DNA of 64,000 nt from Glandiceps talaboti (Eukaryota; Hemichordata; Enteropneusta; Spengelidae), in assembly GCF_964340395.1 (NCBI RefSeq), contig NC_135566.1, positions 10,602,501 to 10,666,500 of the forward strand, written 5' to 3'. Every line of letters starts with the position of its first letter. Within the stretch, counting starts at the first letter, position 1. Made by a program: the position numbers and the translations under genes. This document shows, in pieces, positions 11,148-42,955 of this stretch. The notes below the pieces were generated by a model. It made no database searches and was not told the DNA's origin. It worked only from the letters and a program-made list of their open reading frames with translations.

Positions 11148-12210
11148 ATTTGTTTTGTAGCAAATGGTTCTCTTGGTACTATTCACAAGGTTATCCAATC
11201 AAATCAAACTGCTGTGTCTGAGCACGGCACTACAGCTTTCCAGGAACTCTTGAAACAACTTTTTTTGAAGGTTTTGGATATTGCAGACACTTCATGTTCA
11301 TGAAAGTCATATAAGTTTAGTGGTATCAAGACACATGTTGCTCCACCAGAAGAGATGTGGGAGGTGGTGTTACTGGCGCTAGATGTGTTGATATTCTCCT
11401 TGGATCAGTTGGCTCCAGTTCTCTCGTGTTGCATTCCCCTTTTTTCTTCCAGCCGTGTTTGTAGAATTGATTTTTTCTAGGCTGTATAATGTGGATATGT
11501 TTTCTGTTCTTTCACTGTTTTCGTAGACCATGTGCTGCTCTTTTTATTGTAGCCTCTATGATACCTTCAAGATAGAATTAAGAAAGATATATTTTTTGAA
11601 ATAGAGATTTTGCAAAACAGTTCACAAAATGAGTTCTCCGCTAGAGGATTGTTCATCTGTTGTTGCATAATGACACATGGTATGTTCTTCTGATTTACCC
11701 TGCAATTTGAATGCAGGGTAAATCTCATATTTGTGTCTCGTAGTAGAAGCTACATAAACTGTTCAGATCTTTCATGAAGAGAGTGGGTTTGAAAGGGGAC
11801 ACTAAACACAACTTATGTTCAAGTCATACATCAACTCAATAGCAAACTATAATGAGTTCAACAAAACAACTTACATATATTAGGTTTAGAGTATTGTACA
11901 TAGATGATTCACTACACCTACAGACAGCACTGTTGAACCTCTGTTCAGTTGTGCTAACAAGTGATGCAAGCACCAGAATTGTGACTGTGTGCATTCCATT
12001 TATTGTGCGTGAAATGTACGTGCACACAAGGGCAAGCTTGGGTCATAAAAAGAAAGCTTGTATCTCATAATAAATGAGTACTATGCGTAATGAATTTCAT
12101 ATGACAAATATAGCTACTTTACTGGACAAACTTGATACTTGCATCTTCAGGAACTGATGTACATCTTAAAATTCATATAAATATTATCAAAAACAAATGA
12201 GTGCACTTAC

Positions 12211-15060
12211 CAAGTAGAACCAGTGTTTCACCCTCAAATGATGCACATAGCTCTAACTGGTGTTCCTTCCAAAATTTGTCTACGCATGGTACAAGGCAGG
12301 TTCTTTGTATTCTGTTGAATGTGGTCTGACACAATAACTTCAAAGAGAGCACCTTGGCAAACCTATCAATGTTTGCATAGTTGTTGCCTGACAAAAATAT
12401 TGCTGCTGCTGCTGTCATTAGATCTCCACTATGTAACCTGCTATTCAGAACTGGTTGCGAGCACCATTTGTATTCGAGGTGTCCAGCTGGACATGTCTGA
12501 ATATAAATCACAAATTTCAATATGTATTACAACTAGGTACATTTAAAAACTCAGGATGGTGTAACCACTGGCAAATATACAAACTAAAACTTAAAACTGA
12601 TCAATGGATCTAATCACATTCTTCATTCAAGGAGCTGAATTTTCTGTGATGTGATAGCATATCTTCTATTTCAAATATTATCTTGTGGTAAGGTAAGAAT
12701 CACAATAGAACTTTTTTATTGTGCATGGTAACAGAATACAGAACACATAGTACATATCTTCATCCTTTTGGTACCAAGCATTCGTAATATCAGTAAAATG
12801 AGACGCAGTATAGTGTACAATTTTAGATGAAGTTCAAGATCTTAGATTGTAATTTCACAAAACAAGCAGCTCTTATCATACATAATACATATCAATAACT
12901 TGAGTAGAGTAGAGTACTCCTTTGTAGTTTAATACTCTTTGTATAGTTTTCATTAGTGACATGAGACCAATTTTGAAAAAAAAATGTGCATTAAAATAGA
13001 AACCCCAGATTTTTTGTTGAATAACAACAATACCTTACCGATCTGATTCACTTGCTGCAGAAATTTCAGAAATGTCAGGACCACTTAATTCCTTCATTGC
13101 ACCCATGTAATAGCTGTGAATTGGGGTTGAAGTGGTGGTGGTAATTATTTGTTCAGTAACTTTACACTGCTGTCCACGAGACCTGAAAAGCATGTGAAAC
13201 AATACAACTTTAAACTTTTATACAATATATGTTATTTTTAAATATTACTGAACCTTTTGCATGCATTTAAATTCAACAAATTCAGAGTGAGTTGCAGCAC
13301 TGATACATACATACATACATACATACATACATACATACATACATAAAATTAGTTTCTAGCCAATGGAATACCAAGAGTTCAAATCAAAGTTCACAGTGAA
13401 AGCTAAAAGTTAAAATATTTACACCAGCTGTGGACCTCGCTTCATCATCTTGTTGCCTTGTGGTAAATGCTGGGTCTTCCATCATTGTAGCATGATGTGA
13501 TGTACTTGGCAGTGGTTCACCCCTTCTACACTCCTTATGATCATGATACCTACCGCATAATGTAAAAACACTTGATTACAATACTGCAGTACAAGAAATT
13601 GTATTATTATTATTATTAGACTTACTTAGTCTTCTGGCTTTGCTAAATTGTCCTTATTTTGCAGTGCTAACTTGTTTAGTCAGTCAAAGCAGTACTGGTA
13701 AAAAACAGGAGTCAAAGACAGTAGGTTTTAGGTATTGTGTAATCATCAAGAAGGGGTTATAAATTGGAATTTAAGGCATTGATTGCTGATGTCATAGCTA
13801 CACAAACTAATTTATCCATTCTAATATAAAATAATGGCAGTCAATGAAGCTGTGACTAATAAGTATGTACAAGTACACTATCTGTACATTTAATTCATGT
13901 GGAGAACATGCCACTTGACAGATGCTTTCTAAATAAAACTAAAACAAACATGCAGTCATAATTGACACAATGAATTCATAAACCCCCCTCACCCCCACCC
14001 CCACACACACACACCCACACACATCAAACAACTAATGTATCCGTCATAAATCACTGGAAATAACTTTGAACATAAAACAAACAAGAGCTACTTCAAACGA
14101 TCTCCAAGAAGAACAACGACCAAAAATTTTCAATGTAATTGTAACGCACTTTTATGGTTTCATGTACTCAAAACAGCTTGCATATCGTTTGACCATGGAG
14201 ATATACCTCCGTACGCTCACTAAGTCTAACTATAAACATGTGCATAAAATAAAGAAATAGTAATTTTTTAGTTATTACACTTCTCCTCTGCATTGAGATA
14301 ATCTTATAGTATAGCTATTTATCGACCCGGGCAGTCGATGCGATTACTCGATTCTGACTTGCTATTGTACAGTCGACATGCAAGTAGCACTACGCTACGT
14401 ATACCAGTACAGTAGCACCTCGAAGTTTGTCTTGGACAGTTCCCGCGAGTATTGGTAAAAAGAAAAACCCTCTGCAAAATTGTGTAATGGAGAGCGTACG
14501 GTAATTGGTAAGGCTGGATCGATCACGCTGAAAACGTCAGCGAGTAAGCTTAGTAAATGTTGAGCCGATCCGCGAGTTCTCACATCTAATACCAATAGTA
14601 ACACTACGCACAACTTCAACAGGAAGTGAGTGTATCGTGTATAGCGTACAGCTTGCTATAACTTACAACAGAACGTTATTCACCTCTACAATATTGTCAC
14701 CACCTTCGAATACAATAGAAATGACCTTAATTGGTGCATGATTCCCGAAATAAATTTCACTGTACCTCACAGTGCACAGTAGAAAGTGCAAACATGTAGG
14801 TTGTAAACATCATGACATTACACGACACTCAGCAAAACATGTACAATCATGGCTTTCTACGTGTGCATTTATACTTACCAGTTTATCAAGAATTCCGCAA
14901 CTTCTCGATTACTCTTCAACGTCAGTTTGTCCTTTATTGCTTTCCAGCGGTCGATCTGCCCAAAAATATTTATTTTCCCTGAGGTAAACACTGCTCGTGA
15001 CCCTTTTTTAGCCGAACTGCTTACCATCGGACGACCGGGGCCAAGCTTATGTGCCGCCAT
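12211..15060 (-). pseudogene. Kolobok-like transposase, N-terminal exons, disrupted
   Basis: Four minus-strand exon candidates: 15060-14879 (MAAHKLGPGRPMVSSSAKKG, later RWKAIKDKLTLKSNREVAEF), about 13549-13436 (WYHDHKECRRGEPLPSTSHH), 13182-13039 (SRGQQCKVTEQIITTTTST) and 12496-12211 (TCPAGHLEYKWCSQPVLNSR, then LMTAAAAIFLSGNNYANIDR, then FNRIQRTCLVPCVDKFWKEH). The pattern W-S-Q-P, AA-IFLSGN, F-A-K-V-L, TFNRIQ is what I associate with Kolobok-type transposases. Exon 1 to 2 joins in frame. Exon 2 to 3 needs a weak AG/GTCCAC donor, and exon 3 to 4 is out of phase, so either a small exon was missed or the gene is broken. The DDE-bearing exons expected below 12.2 kb were not found. It reads inward from the right TIR. 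Confidence 0.65.
13303..13345. repeat. (ATAC)n microsatellite
   Basis: About ten units in an intron of the transposase. Confidence 0.95.
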
Positions 15061-16855
15061 TCTGAGATATTCGATGACGTAGTGTACGTGACGTAACTGT
15101 GACGATTCACTTTTTATCAGCGATAGAACGCATGCGTTATTCATGTAACGGCAGGTTTTCTCAGCATTTGTTAATACGTACCAACAATTATGTCATCGCA
15201 TCTTTTCTATATTATACCTAAATACCAAGATTGAGTTCTACCAGTATCAAGTAATGGATGAGTGTGTTTCAGTAAGTAGAATACAATATGTAACAATTCG
15301 TAGGCAACAAAAATTACGTCCAAAAACCGTCTAAACTTGGCCTGTGTCCCTTTAAGGTCAAAAAGCAAAATGTCCCATTTCCCAACTTTCACTATTTTTC
15401 CAAACATCTAGAAAATAACCATGAAAGGAATTGACCCCTTTAATACTAGTATTTTACCGCTTTGTCTTGTTTCCATCAAAAGATTTAAACACAGACTATG
15501 GTGGGTTTTTTTTTTCATCAAAGGCCCAGACATGTCTGATGGGGAAAAACATGTCAAGCTTATCATATCTTTTTGCTTTGAAAGTTATATTTACATCAAC
15601 ATGTATTGTTCATTAATTATATAACTATCGATTGTTCCCACATTCATTTTTCAAGTAGGAAGCGATGTTAAAATTGTTTTATAATTAGAAATCCACAATA
15701 AATACCCAATCCTCATCCATATGGCCACTTTAATGTTCAAGAAATGCAAGGCATCTGAAATAAGTAAAAAATAAAGTAAAGGGCGCCTTGAAAATTTGTT
15801 GGAGCTAACTTCAACTTGGATACATATGCTATCTAAGTTGTATTTCATGAATATAGACTCATGCATTAGTGCTGAGATTTTAACGTAAGTGACGTTAAAA
15901 TTAGCTCATTATAAGGACAAACGTCTGCCGAAGAGAACCAAAAAAGGTCAAAATAGTTCAATATTTCAGTTTATGCTTCGAGATATTATTTTATCATGTG
16001 GTTCCTTTTCATAAAGAGATGCCGCCACATAAATAGATTGTTTTGAGTAAACAATTTAAGATATGGAGTACATGGTTTCATTTATCTCGAATAAATACCG
16101 AAGATACAATGTGATAAGCAAAGTGACCTTTCAAATAGTCATCACTCACCTCATCTTCTATTTTAATGTCACAAACGTTATTCATTTGATATGTAAGAAT
16201 GGATATAAACATATACTCAGACATGATATCCCAGTCGATTTACTACTGGTAAACATTTACGAGTGATGTCTGCATCTTATAAATACCTGTCAGTTATTCA
16301 TGTAGAGTAACAGATGGTCAGATTTAGTCAAATGAGAGTTCATGCGTCTTCTGACCTTCGTTCAAATCCATTTAAATTATCAAATTATATTTTTAAAAAC
16401 CCATTTCAACCTAGTACTGATGCAAACAGGTATACACGGAAGTATAGAAAAGAGTCCTTGTTTGTGAGAGTTTGACCAAAGAAAATATAGAAAAACGACA
16501 TATTGTCGTAACTTACTAGACACTGTGGGAATTGCATTGTGGGAACCACTAAATACTTATAAAACTATATAAAATCAGGAGACATGCTACAGCTGAAGGA
16601 AAGAACAGTATGTCGTAAAACATCCCCGATGAGCTCATTTGTAGTGTGACATTCAAATTAGATCGAAACTAGCAATTCATATAATGTTGTTGTCTCTAAA
16701 GGACAAAAAAAGAAACGACGAATTTTGTACTGGGAAACGCTCTTACAATTTTAATGACAGCTATTGTCAATCTGTTACTATAAATAACATGTAAATATAT
16801 TGTAAGAAAATAATATAGCAGATTGAAAATATACATGATACGATAATAATGATAC

Positions 16856-16857
<2 letters not shown>

Positions 16858-16914
<57 letters not shown>

Positions 16915-16971
16915 CATACACAGACACAGACACAGACACAGACACAGACACAGACACAGACAGACAGACGG
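16858..16971. repeat. (CAGA)n and (CAGACA)n compound microsatellite
   Basis: About 14 CAGA units followed by about eight ACAGAC units. Confidence 0.95.
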
Positions 16972-17715
16972 ATACGCACACATTTATTAGATGCACACTG
17001 AATATTCATGACTGCTAAGAGCTCAGATAAGTAATCAGAAGATATAAAAATAGAAAGTAATAAAAAGAGTAAATTTCAATTTATTGGCAACGGAACGAAA
17101 ATTGTGTGATGTGAGCTCATGAAATGATTCCAGAACCCAAAGTTTATGAAAATGCCTTAATGGCGTTCCTCTTTAACTGGGGATGCTTGCTCTTACATAC
17201 GGTGAATTTTGTTCAATGAAAACGTGTAAATTACAAGACAGATAAATGTTGATAGTTTTCTAGTACTACATGTATTATCATTACTTGTGTTACACGCAAC
17301 CAGTCTTTAAAATCTCAGATATTTCATATTATTCCATCATTTAAAGTATAGTAAGTTATCGGACATTGAAAGTTTATATGTTTAATGTTGATAACTGCTA
17401 CACTCTATTCACTCTATTCTTCTATTCCCTAGCGTCTTTATACTATCTTTTAAGAAGTCTGTTTTTCAGTTTTCGTGTTGAAAGTATACCAATGCCCTCG
17501 GGAAACGGCTTTTATAGGTACGACTTTCGTGTGAAAACAAAGCTTGTCATAGATATAACCATAGACCCTCCATTGTGGGGGGGGGGGGGGTCTATGATAT
17601 AACGTAGCGCCATTTTTATGAAAATAATTCCAGAGTAAAAACTTTGGATATATGTAACAGTAGCATAATTATTAATTTCAATTCTGTTTAACTATTCAGA
17701 AGCTTCACACACGTA

Positions 17716-17716
<1 letters not shown>

Positions 17717-17783
<67 letters not shown>

Positions 17784-17823
17784 CACACACACGCACGCAC
17801 GCGCACACACGCGCGCACACACG

Positions 17824-17866
<43 letters not shown>
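17717..17866. repeat. (CA)n microsatellite
   Basis: About 150 bp of CA dinucleotide with CG transitions (ACGCACGC) in the centre. Confidence 0.95.
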
Positions 17867-17868
<2 letters not shown>

Positions 17869-18578
17869 GACCCACTTAGGTTTGCGATGTTTGACATATA
17901 CATTCATCATGGGAAATTTGATACATCCTCCTGCATTCTATCATTCGCTCAGCTTCGCATTTCAACCTTCCCTTGCAAAATCTAGAAATAGAGATTATCA
18001 ACAGTCTGTATCAATGTTCTTTAGAAATCTAGTTTCAGATTTAGAAAAAAAAATGGGCTTATTGCAGGAATCTTTGACTGTATAAGTGAACAAAGCATCA
18101 ATGCTATCTCATCCGTTCTTCAGTGTTTACTGTGTCTCGTCTACTCGCGATAACAATCTAATAAAGCAACTCACGCAGTTGTACACTCATCCAAGCTCTC
18201 CCACTTTGTCAACATATCTTGAAATACTATCTAGTATCTTCAATCCACTTTATCCCTTTACCCTGTTTTTACATCGAGTAAAAAAAGGTTAGTCTTTGAC
18301 CGGTGCCTTATTGCTTCATGCAAATATCGATCCTATATAATTCGCTGCCAGGTGTATGCCTTGGAAATACACATTTTCTTTTCCTAAAGCAGCCTGGTGA
18401 ATATATCTCTGGTTGTTTGATGAAAAAAGTCCCACTTGTAGCTAATGCAGCTTTAACATGTATTTCTTTAAATTATTCGTCGCAAAATGTGCATTAATAG
18501 TGTACATTATTAACAGAGTGATGCGAAAGTAATTGGCGCTACAATATTTGAAGACCTCTCGCCCAGTAATGGCACTTT

Positions 18579-18630
18579 GGGTTTGTTTGTTTGTTTGTTT
18601 GTTTGTTTGTTTGTTTGTTTGTTTGTTTGT
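18579..18630. repeat. (GTTT)n microsatellite
   Basis: About thirteen uninterrupted GTTT units. Confidence 0.95.
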
Positions 18631-21394
18631 GTCATGCCGTTATTGTTGTAATGCTGTTGTTTTGTATGGATGACGTCATTCTTCTAAGATATAGCTTTGA
18701 ATACTGCACCAACAAATCAATTCAAAGCATTACATGCGCAGACTATAATACATGACGATTCCCTTCATATCTAACCAACTCCATACCATGAACGATAACA
18801 ATTCCCTTTAATATATATTTCTGCTGTTCTTAGGCTCGGATATCATCAATATTGCGGCCATGACCACCATCTCATAATGTTGCTATGCGTAAAGTTGTAG
18901 ATATCTTAAGCTACTTGTATCTCTGTACATCACCTGGTATTTAGAAATGTACTCAAACCGTATATTTCCTGACAATATTTTTGAAAGGTAGCAAAACACT
19001 TGATAGTAAACCACACGCAAGCCAAGTTGAATACATTGAAACAAAGAATATGGGATCTTATCTGGTCGTTCTACGTGCACTTTTCAAATCGTCCAAAAAA
19101 AATGATGGATATTATAGTCATGTTTTCAAAAACATATTAATGTAGTCATGAATGATTCACATATGATAGCTATAGATTCACGCACATTTAAAGTATTAAT
19201 GAAAATCCATGTTGTTACAGTATCAGATTGCCATTGATGACGTGTTAGTGAAAATGTATATCTTAGCACCTCGAGATATTGAGTTGTGTTGTGTTGTGTT
19301 AGTACAAATCATATCTACATATTTTAATCAAAATAGTGATATCTATAACAGCTTCTTTTTCTGAGAATTGTAGCATTTTTCATCATCATACCAAATTACA
19401 TATTTTATCCAACATCATGTATTCGGCGGAAGATTATTAAAATATTGGATACTATTATGAAGAGTTTGTTCGATAGCGTATTAATATATTCATTAGAGAA
19501 ATAAATATTTGAATACTTTCTGATTCGTTCTACCTGTTTGAAACTTTCGGTGAAATTACAACCACCGCTGTACCTTGTAGTAATTTCCTTTGTGCGTGAA
19601 ATCTAGCAAAGTTCGATCAAATTCCACTTTTTTTTTTTAATCAGAAAAATGACGAAATGGTGTTACCTCTCCGATACACGTCTGACGTGTTTATTGTCGA
19701 CTGCGCGCTTAAAGCTTCCGAAATGGAAAACTGAAAATCGTTATTCCTGTTCTCTGTTCATGCGTACGTAACGGAAATCTTTTCCAATACCATTACTGTG
19801 TCAAAACACCTGCGAATGAAATATCAAAAGCAGACACCATGATTTCTCTACACTTCAGACCTTCATTTCTTCTATAGTTTGTACTATACAAAACAGAAAG
19901 GTACAGAGGGGAATAAAGGTTTTATTGCAAATCAAATTTATTTGTTCAAATCAACTGATGACGTAATGCCCATTTGTTTCCATTCATCATTATCAATACT
20001 CACCATATCGACATGTTATCACGGAAGTGATGCCTTTCGGAACCGAGAAAATGGATAGCCGGTCTAAAATTGCATCATATTATAGTCATCATAATATCTC
20101 GAGGCCATAGTATTCTGATTTGGTATTTTATATAACTACTTTGTCACAATATACAAAGTAATCTGTTCTTGCCATGAATGTCGGGATTTGATTGATAAAA
20201 CGCTGGAGCAGGAGTGAGTAAGCTTCGGGGTCTATTGGATATATCCAGGGGAAGAAATATGTATAATCAGTATAATGAACAGGTTTTATTTTTTTATCGC
20301 TCCAGATATATTGAACTTGAAATACTTGGTTTTTGAAGACTTTGTGTACATAATTTGTTGGCAATATATTTTCTCATAAAATGTGGCAGTAAAAGTGAAC
20401 ATCAAATGATATTTAAGCTTACTATGAAAGTTCCGATCCTACTCGAGGCACTTACCACTCTGTATAATAAACTGTAGAAGTAGCTTGAACTATTTTGTTT
20501 TCATTTCATTTCTTACTTTGGATCTGTTTATATTGTTGGCACTCTCTGTTCAAAAGCACGAATCGTAGCCTCGTGATCAAACCTTGTCTGCATCCTACAA
20601 ATTTACGATTTAGTATTGAGTCGTGTCTTTAAAAGATAGTTAGCACACTATAGTGTGAACAGTCACATTGGTAACTAAGTAAATATAGACAGATAACTCA
20701 GCTATTTAGAATGATCGGGAATATTTTATGTGAAGTTTTGATTCAACTGACGGAAAATAACCAAAACAGGGACGAATAGTGTCATCTACTGTGACTTTAC
20801 GTATACGTGCATCAAAAATACGCCTGTCACGTTCCACTATATAAGGCGATAAAAGTAGTATATGTCACTTGATGTGACTTGATTAAACTCTGTAATTGAA
20901 CAAGCTGAAAAACGACAGATAATACAGCGTATATTGATTAGAATAGATAACAAGTATATATAACACATTTCTTCTTCCTCAAGACGGAAGGAAGAGCAGT
21001 CTTGAAACATCAACGAATTAGCAACAGACAAAGAAGCTTCTGACTACTTGTCGTGATTTAACAATATTTATTGGTATGTGTATAAAAGTACATCTCCTGT
21101 GTAAAGATAATAGGAGATGATACAATTTACCATTGAAAAAATGTCGTGTTCTTGTCCATCGTATCCTGTTCTGTTAATTACTCACGTGACTATGGAAATA
21201 TATGTTCTTGGCGCTAAGGACATTTGCTTTCAACGCTATTCATGCTTATATTTTCGAGAAGTTCGCTGTGCCAGTATTAGGTACTCTAACAATACAAAAT
21301 AAAATAAAGTGTAAAATTAAGGAATTGTGTAAAGCGAGACCGTTGGGAATTATTTTTGATATTTTAACAAAAGAGACTGCGTTATACAGGAATC

Positions 21395-21817
21395 TAGTCT
21401 CGGTTACCCAGACTTCTAATTCTCTTACTGCCGCGGACCGACCCCATAGATTCTGGAGAATGTAGTATCAGTGATTTTAAAATGCGAAAACCACTGCACT
21501 TAAACATTTTCTGATTAGTAATTTTCATCAACTGTGTATATGTCATAGAAATCATGGTAAAACATTTTTGAAAACCGTCTTTGCGAGAAGAGTAGCTAAT
21601 TAAAAATACTCCTATCAAGAGTTGCCACCATGTGATCAAGTTTTTCGACTGCGGGTCATATCGTGGGTCTGCCTTTCTGTAGCCTGTTTACATCGCGCAA
21701 TGATCGCGATGTAAACAGGCTAGCCTCTCTGTGTAGACATCTTGTACCAACCACATAACACCCTCCCAGATTCTGAGGGGCTGGGGGAAGTCAGAGAAGT
21801 CTGGGTAACCAAGACTA
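21395..21817. mobile_element. MITE-like element with 23-bp terminal inverted repeats
   Basis: TAGTCTCGGTTACCCAGAC at 21395 is the inverse, with one mismatch over 23 bp, of GTCTGGGTAACCAAGACTA ending at 21817. The interior holds a perfect 18-bp-stem hairpin at 21680-21722. The same terminus (CTGGGTAACCGAGACTA) recurs at 51541 and 61868, so it is a dispersed family. It is non-coding. Confidence 0.65.
21680..21722. repeat. Perfect hairpin, 18-bp stem
   Basis: TAGCCTGTTTACATCGCG, a 7-nt loop, then the exact inverse. It lies inside the MITE-like element. Confidence 0.8.
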
Positions 21818-22662
21818 ACAGAAAAATACAACATGGAAAATGAACAATTGTAGGATATTTTAGTCGTCGTTGTAACCCATTCGTAGCGATTCGTACGTAA
21901 ACATGTCTGAAAACCAGATTTTACGGTTTCTTTTCATTTGAATGTGGTTATTAAAAAGCAAAATTCTTACGGAGTGGATACATTCATATTAATTCTTAGA
22001 CTTTGGTCTAAAGTTACAGATGAATAAAACATTGCCATCCAATAGTTCCAAATTGTATTCTTTAACATCTATTAGTCTATCCAACAAGAGAGCTTATGAC
22101 GACTTTCATGTTTGGATTTCAGAATGCTCATCTTCTTCACTGATAGCGTATCTTACTAAACCATTTACTGACACACACTCTAAGCTCCTCTAATGCTATC
22201 AGCAAAACTAATATCTCTTGTGAATAGTGCTTTAACAGTGTCTGTTGTTCCACGAACTTTACCCTATATCATTGTTTATTTCAATTTAAATTACTAAGAT
22301 GTAGTTGTAGCCTTCCGTTCACTGATCTACACTAAGGGTTCCCAAGTAGACACCGTGGCGGCTGGTATGAGTAGGATGTGCCAGGAAACTCGTCCAGTGT
22401 TCTCTTCGGTCGAGCTACAAGGCAACCGTAATCCTCGCAGGGATTCATTTTTAAGCTCTGCAAGAATTACATCTTTGACATGTTCTGATTTAATGCTACA
22501 AACCTTTGAACTCCTTAACCCCAATTCTGTATTGTTAGTATTCGTTCTCAGTTGGAATAGTTTCTCATAATCTCTTGACAGTCTCATTTTCATATCAATG
22601 TTATGAACGCTCTATTTCTCATTACCTGTTCTCAACAAATTTGTTTTATTTGTTTTTTTAAG

Positions 22663-41130
<18,468 letters not shown>

Positions 41131-42828
41131 CAGTACTCAGTTATCGAACATTGCACTATTAACTTCAATACCATTCAAAAACAAATATGCACTTTTTTTC
41201 TGAACTTTTTTTTTGTAAGTGTAAAATACAACACGTGGTAAAGACTGAACTGTTAATGTAGATGTTGTGTATGTGAAAGTATCGTAAGAGATTTCATGTG
41301 AAAACGCCCGTCTTCGGTTTGTATACAAATCAAATCAAATCAAATCAAATCAAATGGGTATGACGCAAGGTACTCGATCGTCCAGTATTTGTACACGTTT
41401 TTTTAATTATCAATTTTTTTTTTCACAGAAAAAAAATCAAGTTCATTGTAAATATCCCTCTCTATCAACTTTCATAAATCAAACAGTGTATAATTTTGAA
41501 CCAAAGTAATAAAAAATGTGAACTGTAGAAAAGCATGTTTAAATATAAATGGCTGCATACAGATGAGTGAACCAAAGAAGGAAACTTGAACAATACAGTT
41601 TAGAATACATAAGTTGGTCGCATCAAATATCGAAGAGTACATTCCCCCACAGTCCGCTAATTTCATTCTATGGTCAGTATTTTACAAGTGCATTTGTATA
41701 TTTTCCATATGACCAAATAGCCGTGTTTATCATCGCGGTAACCATCTTGTATCGTGCGCTCTCATAGTCGGCCGTGGGACGCTTTTCCGCGCATATTTTT
41801 CCAGGGGATTGTGGGACTGGTTCGAGCTTACCCATCGTAGATCATTTCTGATACGTTTGTATTTCTGATACGTTTGTGTGTTCGTGCTTTATCGATTATT
41901 GGTGCTGCAAATTATTGATTTTAAAATAATTGATGCAACATGGTGACAATTTTGTACATAGCTTTTCTTTTTTACTCTGATGTTTATATTTCTATTCCTT
42001 CAGTATTCTGGTCGAAACACCAATATTCTGTTTTTAGCATGGTCGTCCCGTGTTCGTTTATATGACTGACGTCTTTTACATATTTGTGATAAAAATAACT
42101 TTTATAAACGATTTTTGCAATGCGCAGTATATTGGTGTTGAACAACTGAACTCGGATTGACGACTGATACTCTAGGACAGGTTCCCAGACAAGTTTCTTA
42201 TTTGAATAATGGTAAGTCGGTCAGTGTAAGCTCTTACACTTGCTTCTGTTTATGACGTGTACACGTACACGTACGTACCTGTTTCCACTTCTGCAGATGC
42301 CGAGTCGAGAACGGTGCATTGCCTTGACCTTAGTAGTAGGTAGGGGTTATGAGGAAATCTTCCTCTGACAATCTACAGAGTTCACTATCTCTGCGGTACT
42401 GAGCAGACTGCAACGTTCGGAGCAGACGACAAACATTGACCGCCAAGTACGAAGTAGTTTGTAAACATCAAAACTTGGACGTGTGCCAACTGTTCATTAT
42501 CATTCATTTTCGACGCTTGTTTGTTGTCTAGACCAATCAGATCTCTCGATTTGCGCCCTCAAAATACCGTTATATTAACATAATTTGATATGTATCATCT
42601 TTCATATTTTTCTTTTTTGTAACTATAATATAAAATTTGTGTCTCAATGTTTCTTCAACAGTCGAAACGTGAAAATCTTAAACGATTTAAAGTTTTACAT
42701 ACAATTTTATGCTTCTCTGGATGTCGACCAGTATCGTGAAATTTTTCCATATGAGAATTTGCTTTTTCCATACATGTATCTATTGAACCTGTCAATGAAT
42801 AAAGTCACCACAACTGTAAACTGACTCC

Positions 42829-42830
<2 letters not shown>
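41131..42830. other. Intergenic DNA downstream of the SLC7 gene
   Basis: Holds an (ATCAA)n run near 41326-41355 and an AATAAA at about 41508 that could end the SLC7 transcript. An ATG/GTAAGT string near 42208 looks like a minimal first exon but has no support. Confidence 0.4.
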
Positions 42831-42870
<40 letters not shown>

Positions 42871-42955
42871 CACGCATGCACGCACGTGCGTAAGTACGTA
42901 TGTATGTGTGTATGTATGTGTGTGTGCACGCGCGCGCGAGCGTGTGTGTATGCGT
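42831..42955. repeat. (TG)n and GTAT/CGCG mixed microsatellite
   Basis: A pure TG block followed by degenerate purine-pyrimidine alternation including GCACGCGCGCGCG, a potential Z-DNA tract. Confidence 0.85.

Larger units (their letters stand above)
6843..15351 (-). mobile_element. 8.5-kb TTAA-flanked DNA transposon, Kolobok-like
   Basis: The left end begins AGGGACACAGGCCAAG and the right end is its exact inverse. The match runs 30 bp without mismatch, to GACGGTTTTT. TTAA sits directly outside both ends (6839-6842 and 15352-15355), the target duplication of piggyBac and Kolobok elements. The right 3 kb carries minus-strand exons resembling transposases often seen in marine invertebrate genomes, which I associate with Kolobok. 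The DDE catalytic exons were not found. The centre is occupied by microsatellites, two foldbacks and a G-rich repeat, so the copy is probably non-autonomous now. piggyBac is less likely because TIR and protein do not fit it. Confidence 0.8.
15356..22662. other. Long stretch without a recognised gene
   Basis: Read for the missing 5' exons of the downstream SLC7 gene (signatures such as GTIIG-GIF and AELGT) and for other exons. None was found. It holds microsatellites and one foldback (listed separately). A TATA-like sequence near 16566 precedes a short frame, MLQLKERT, ending in a GTATGT donor. That could be a first exon but is too short to call. Confidence 0.4.

Noticed and set aside
16566-16612. 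Possible first exon (MLQLKERT) of the SLC7 gene after a TATA-like sequence
   Set aside because: Only eight codons, and the next expected exon was not found, so it cannot be tied to the transporter.
22327-22593. 88-codon minus-strand frame just upstream of the SLC7 exon
   Set aside because: No recognisable family, no good splice borders, and it is antisense to the gene.
42190-42220. Minimal first exon ATG/GTAAGT
   Set aside because: An ATG next to a donor occurs by chance. No downstream exon was recognised.
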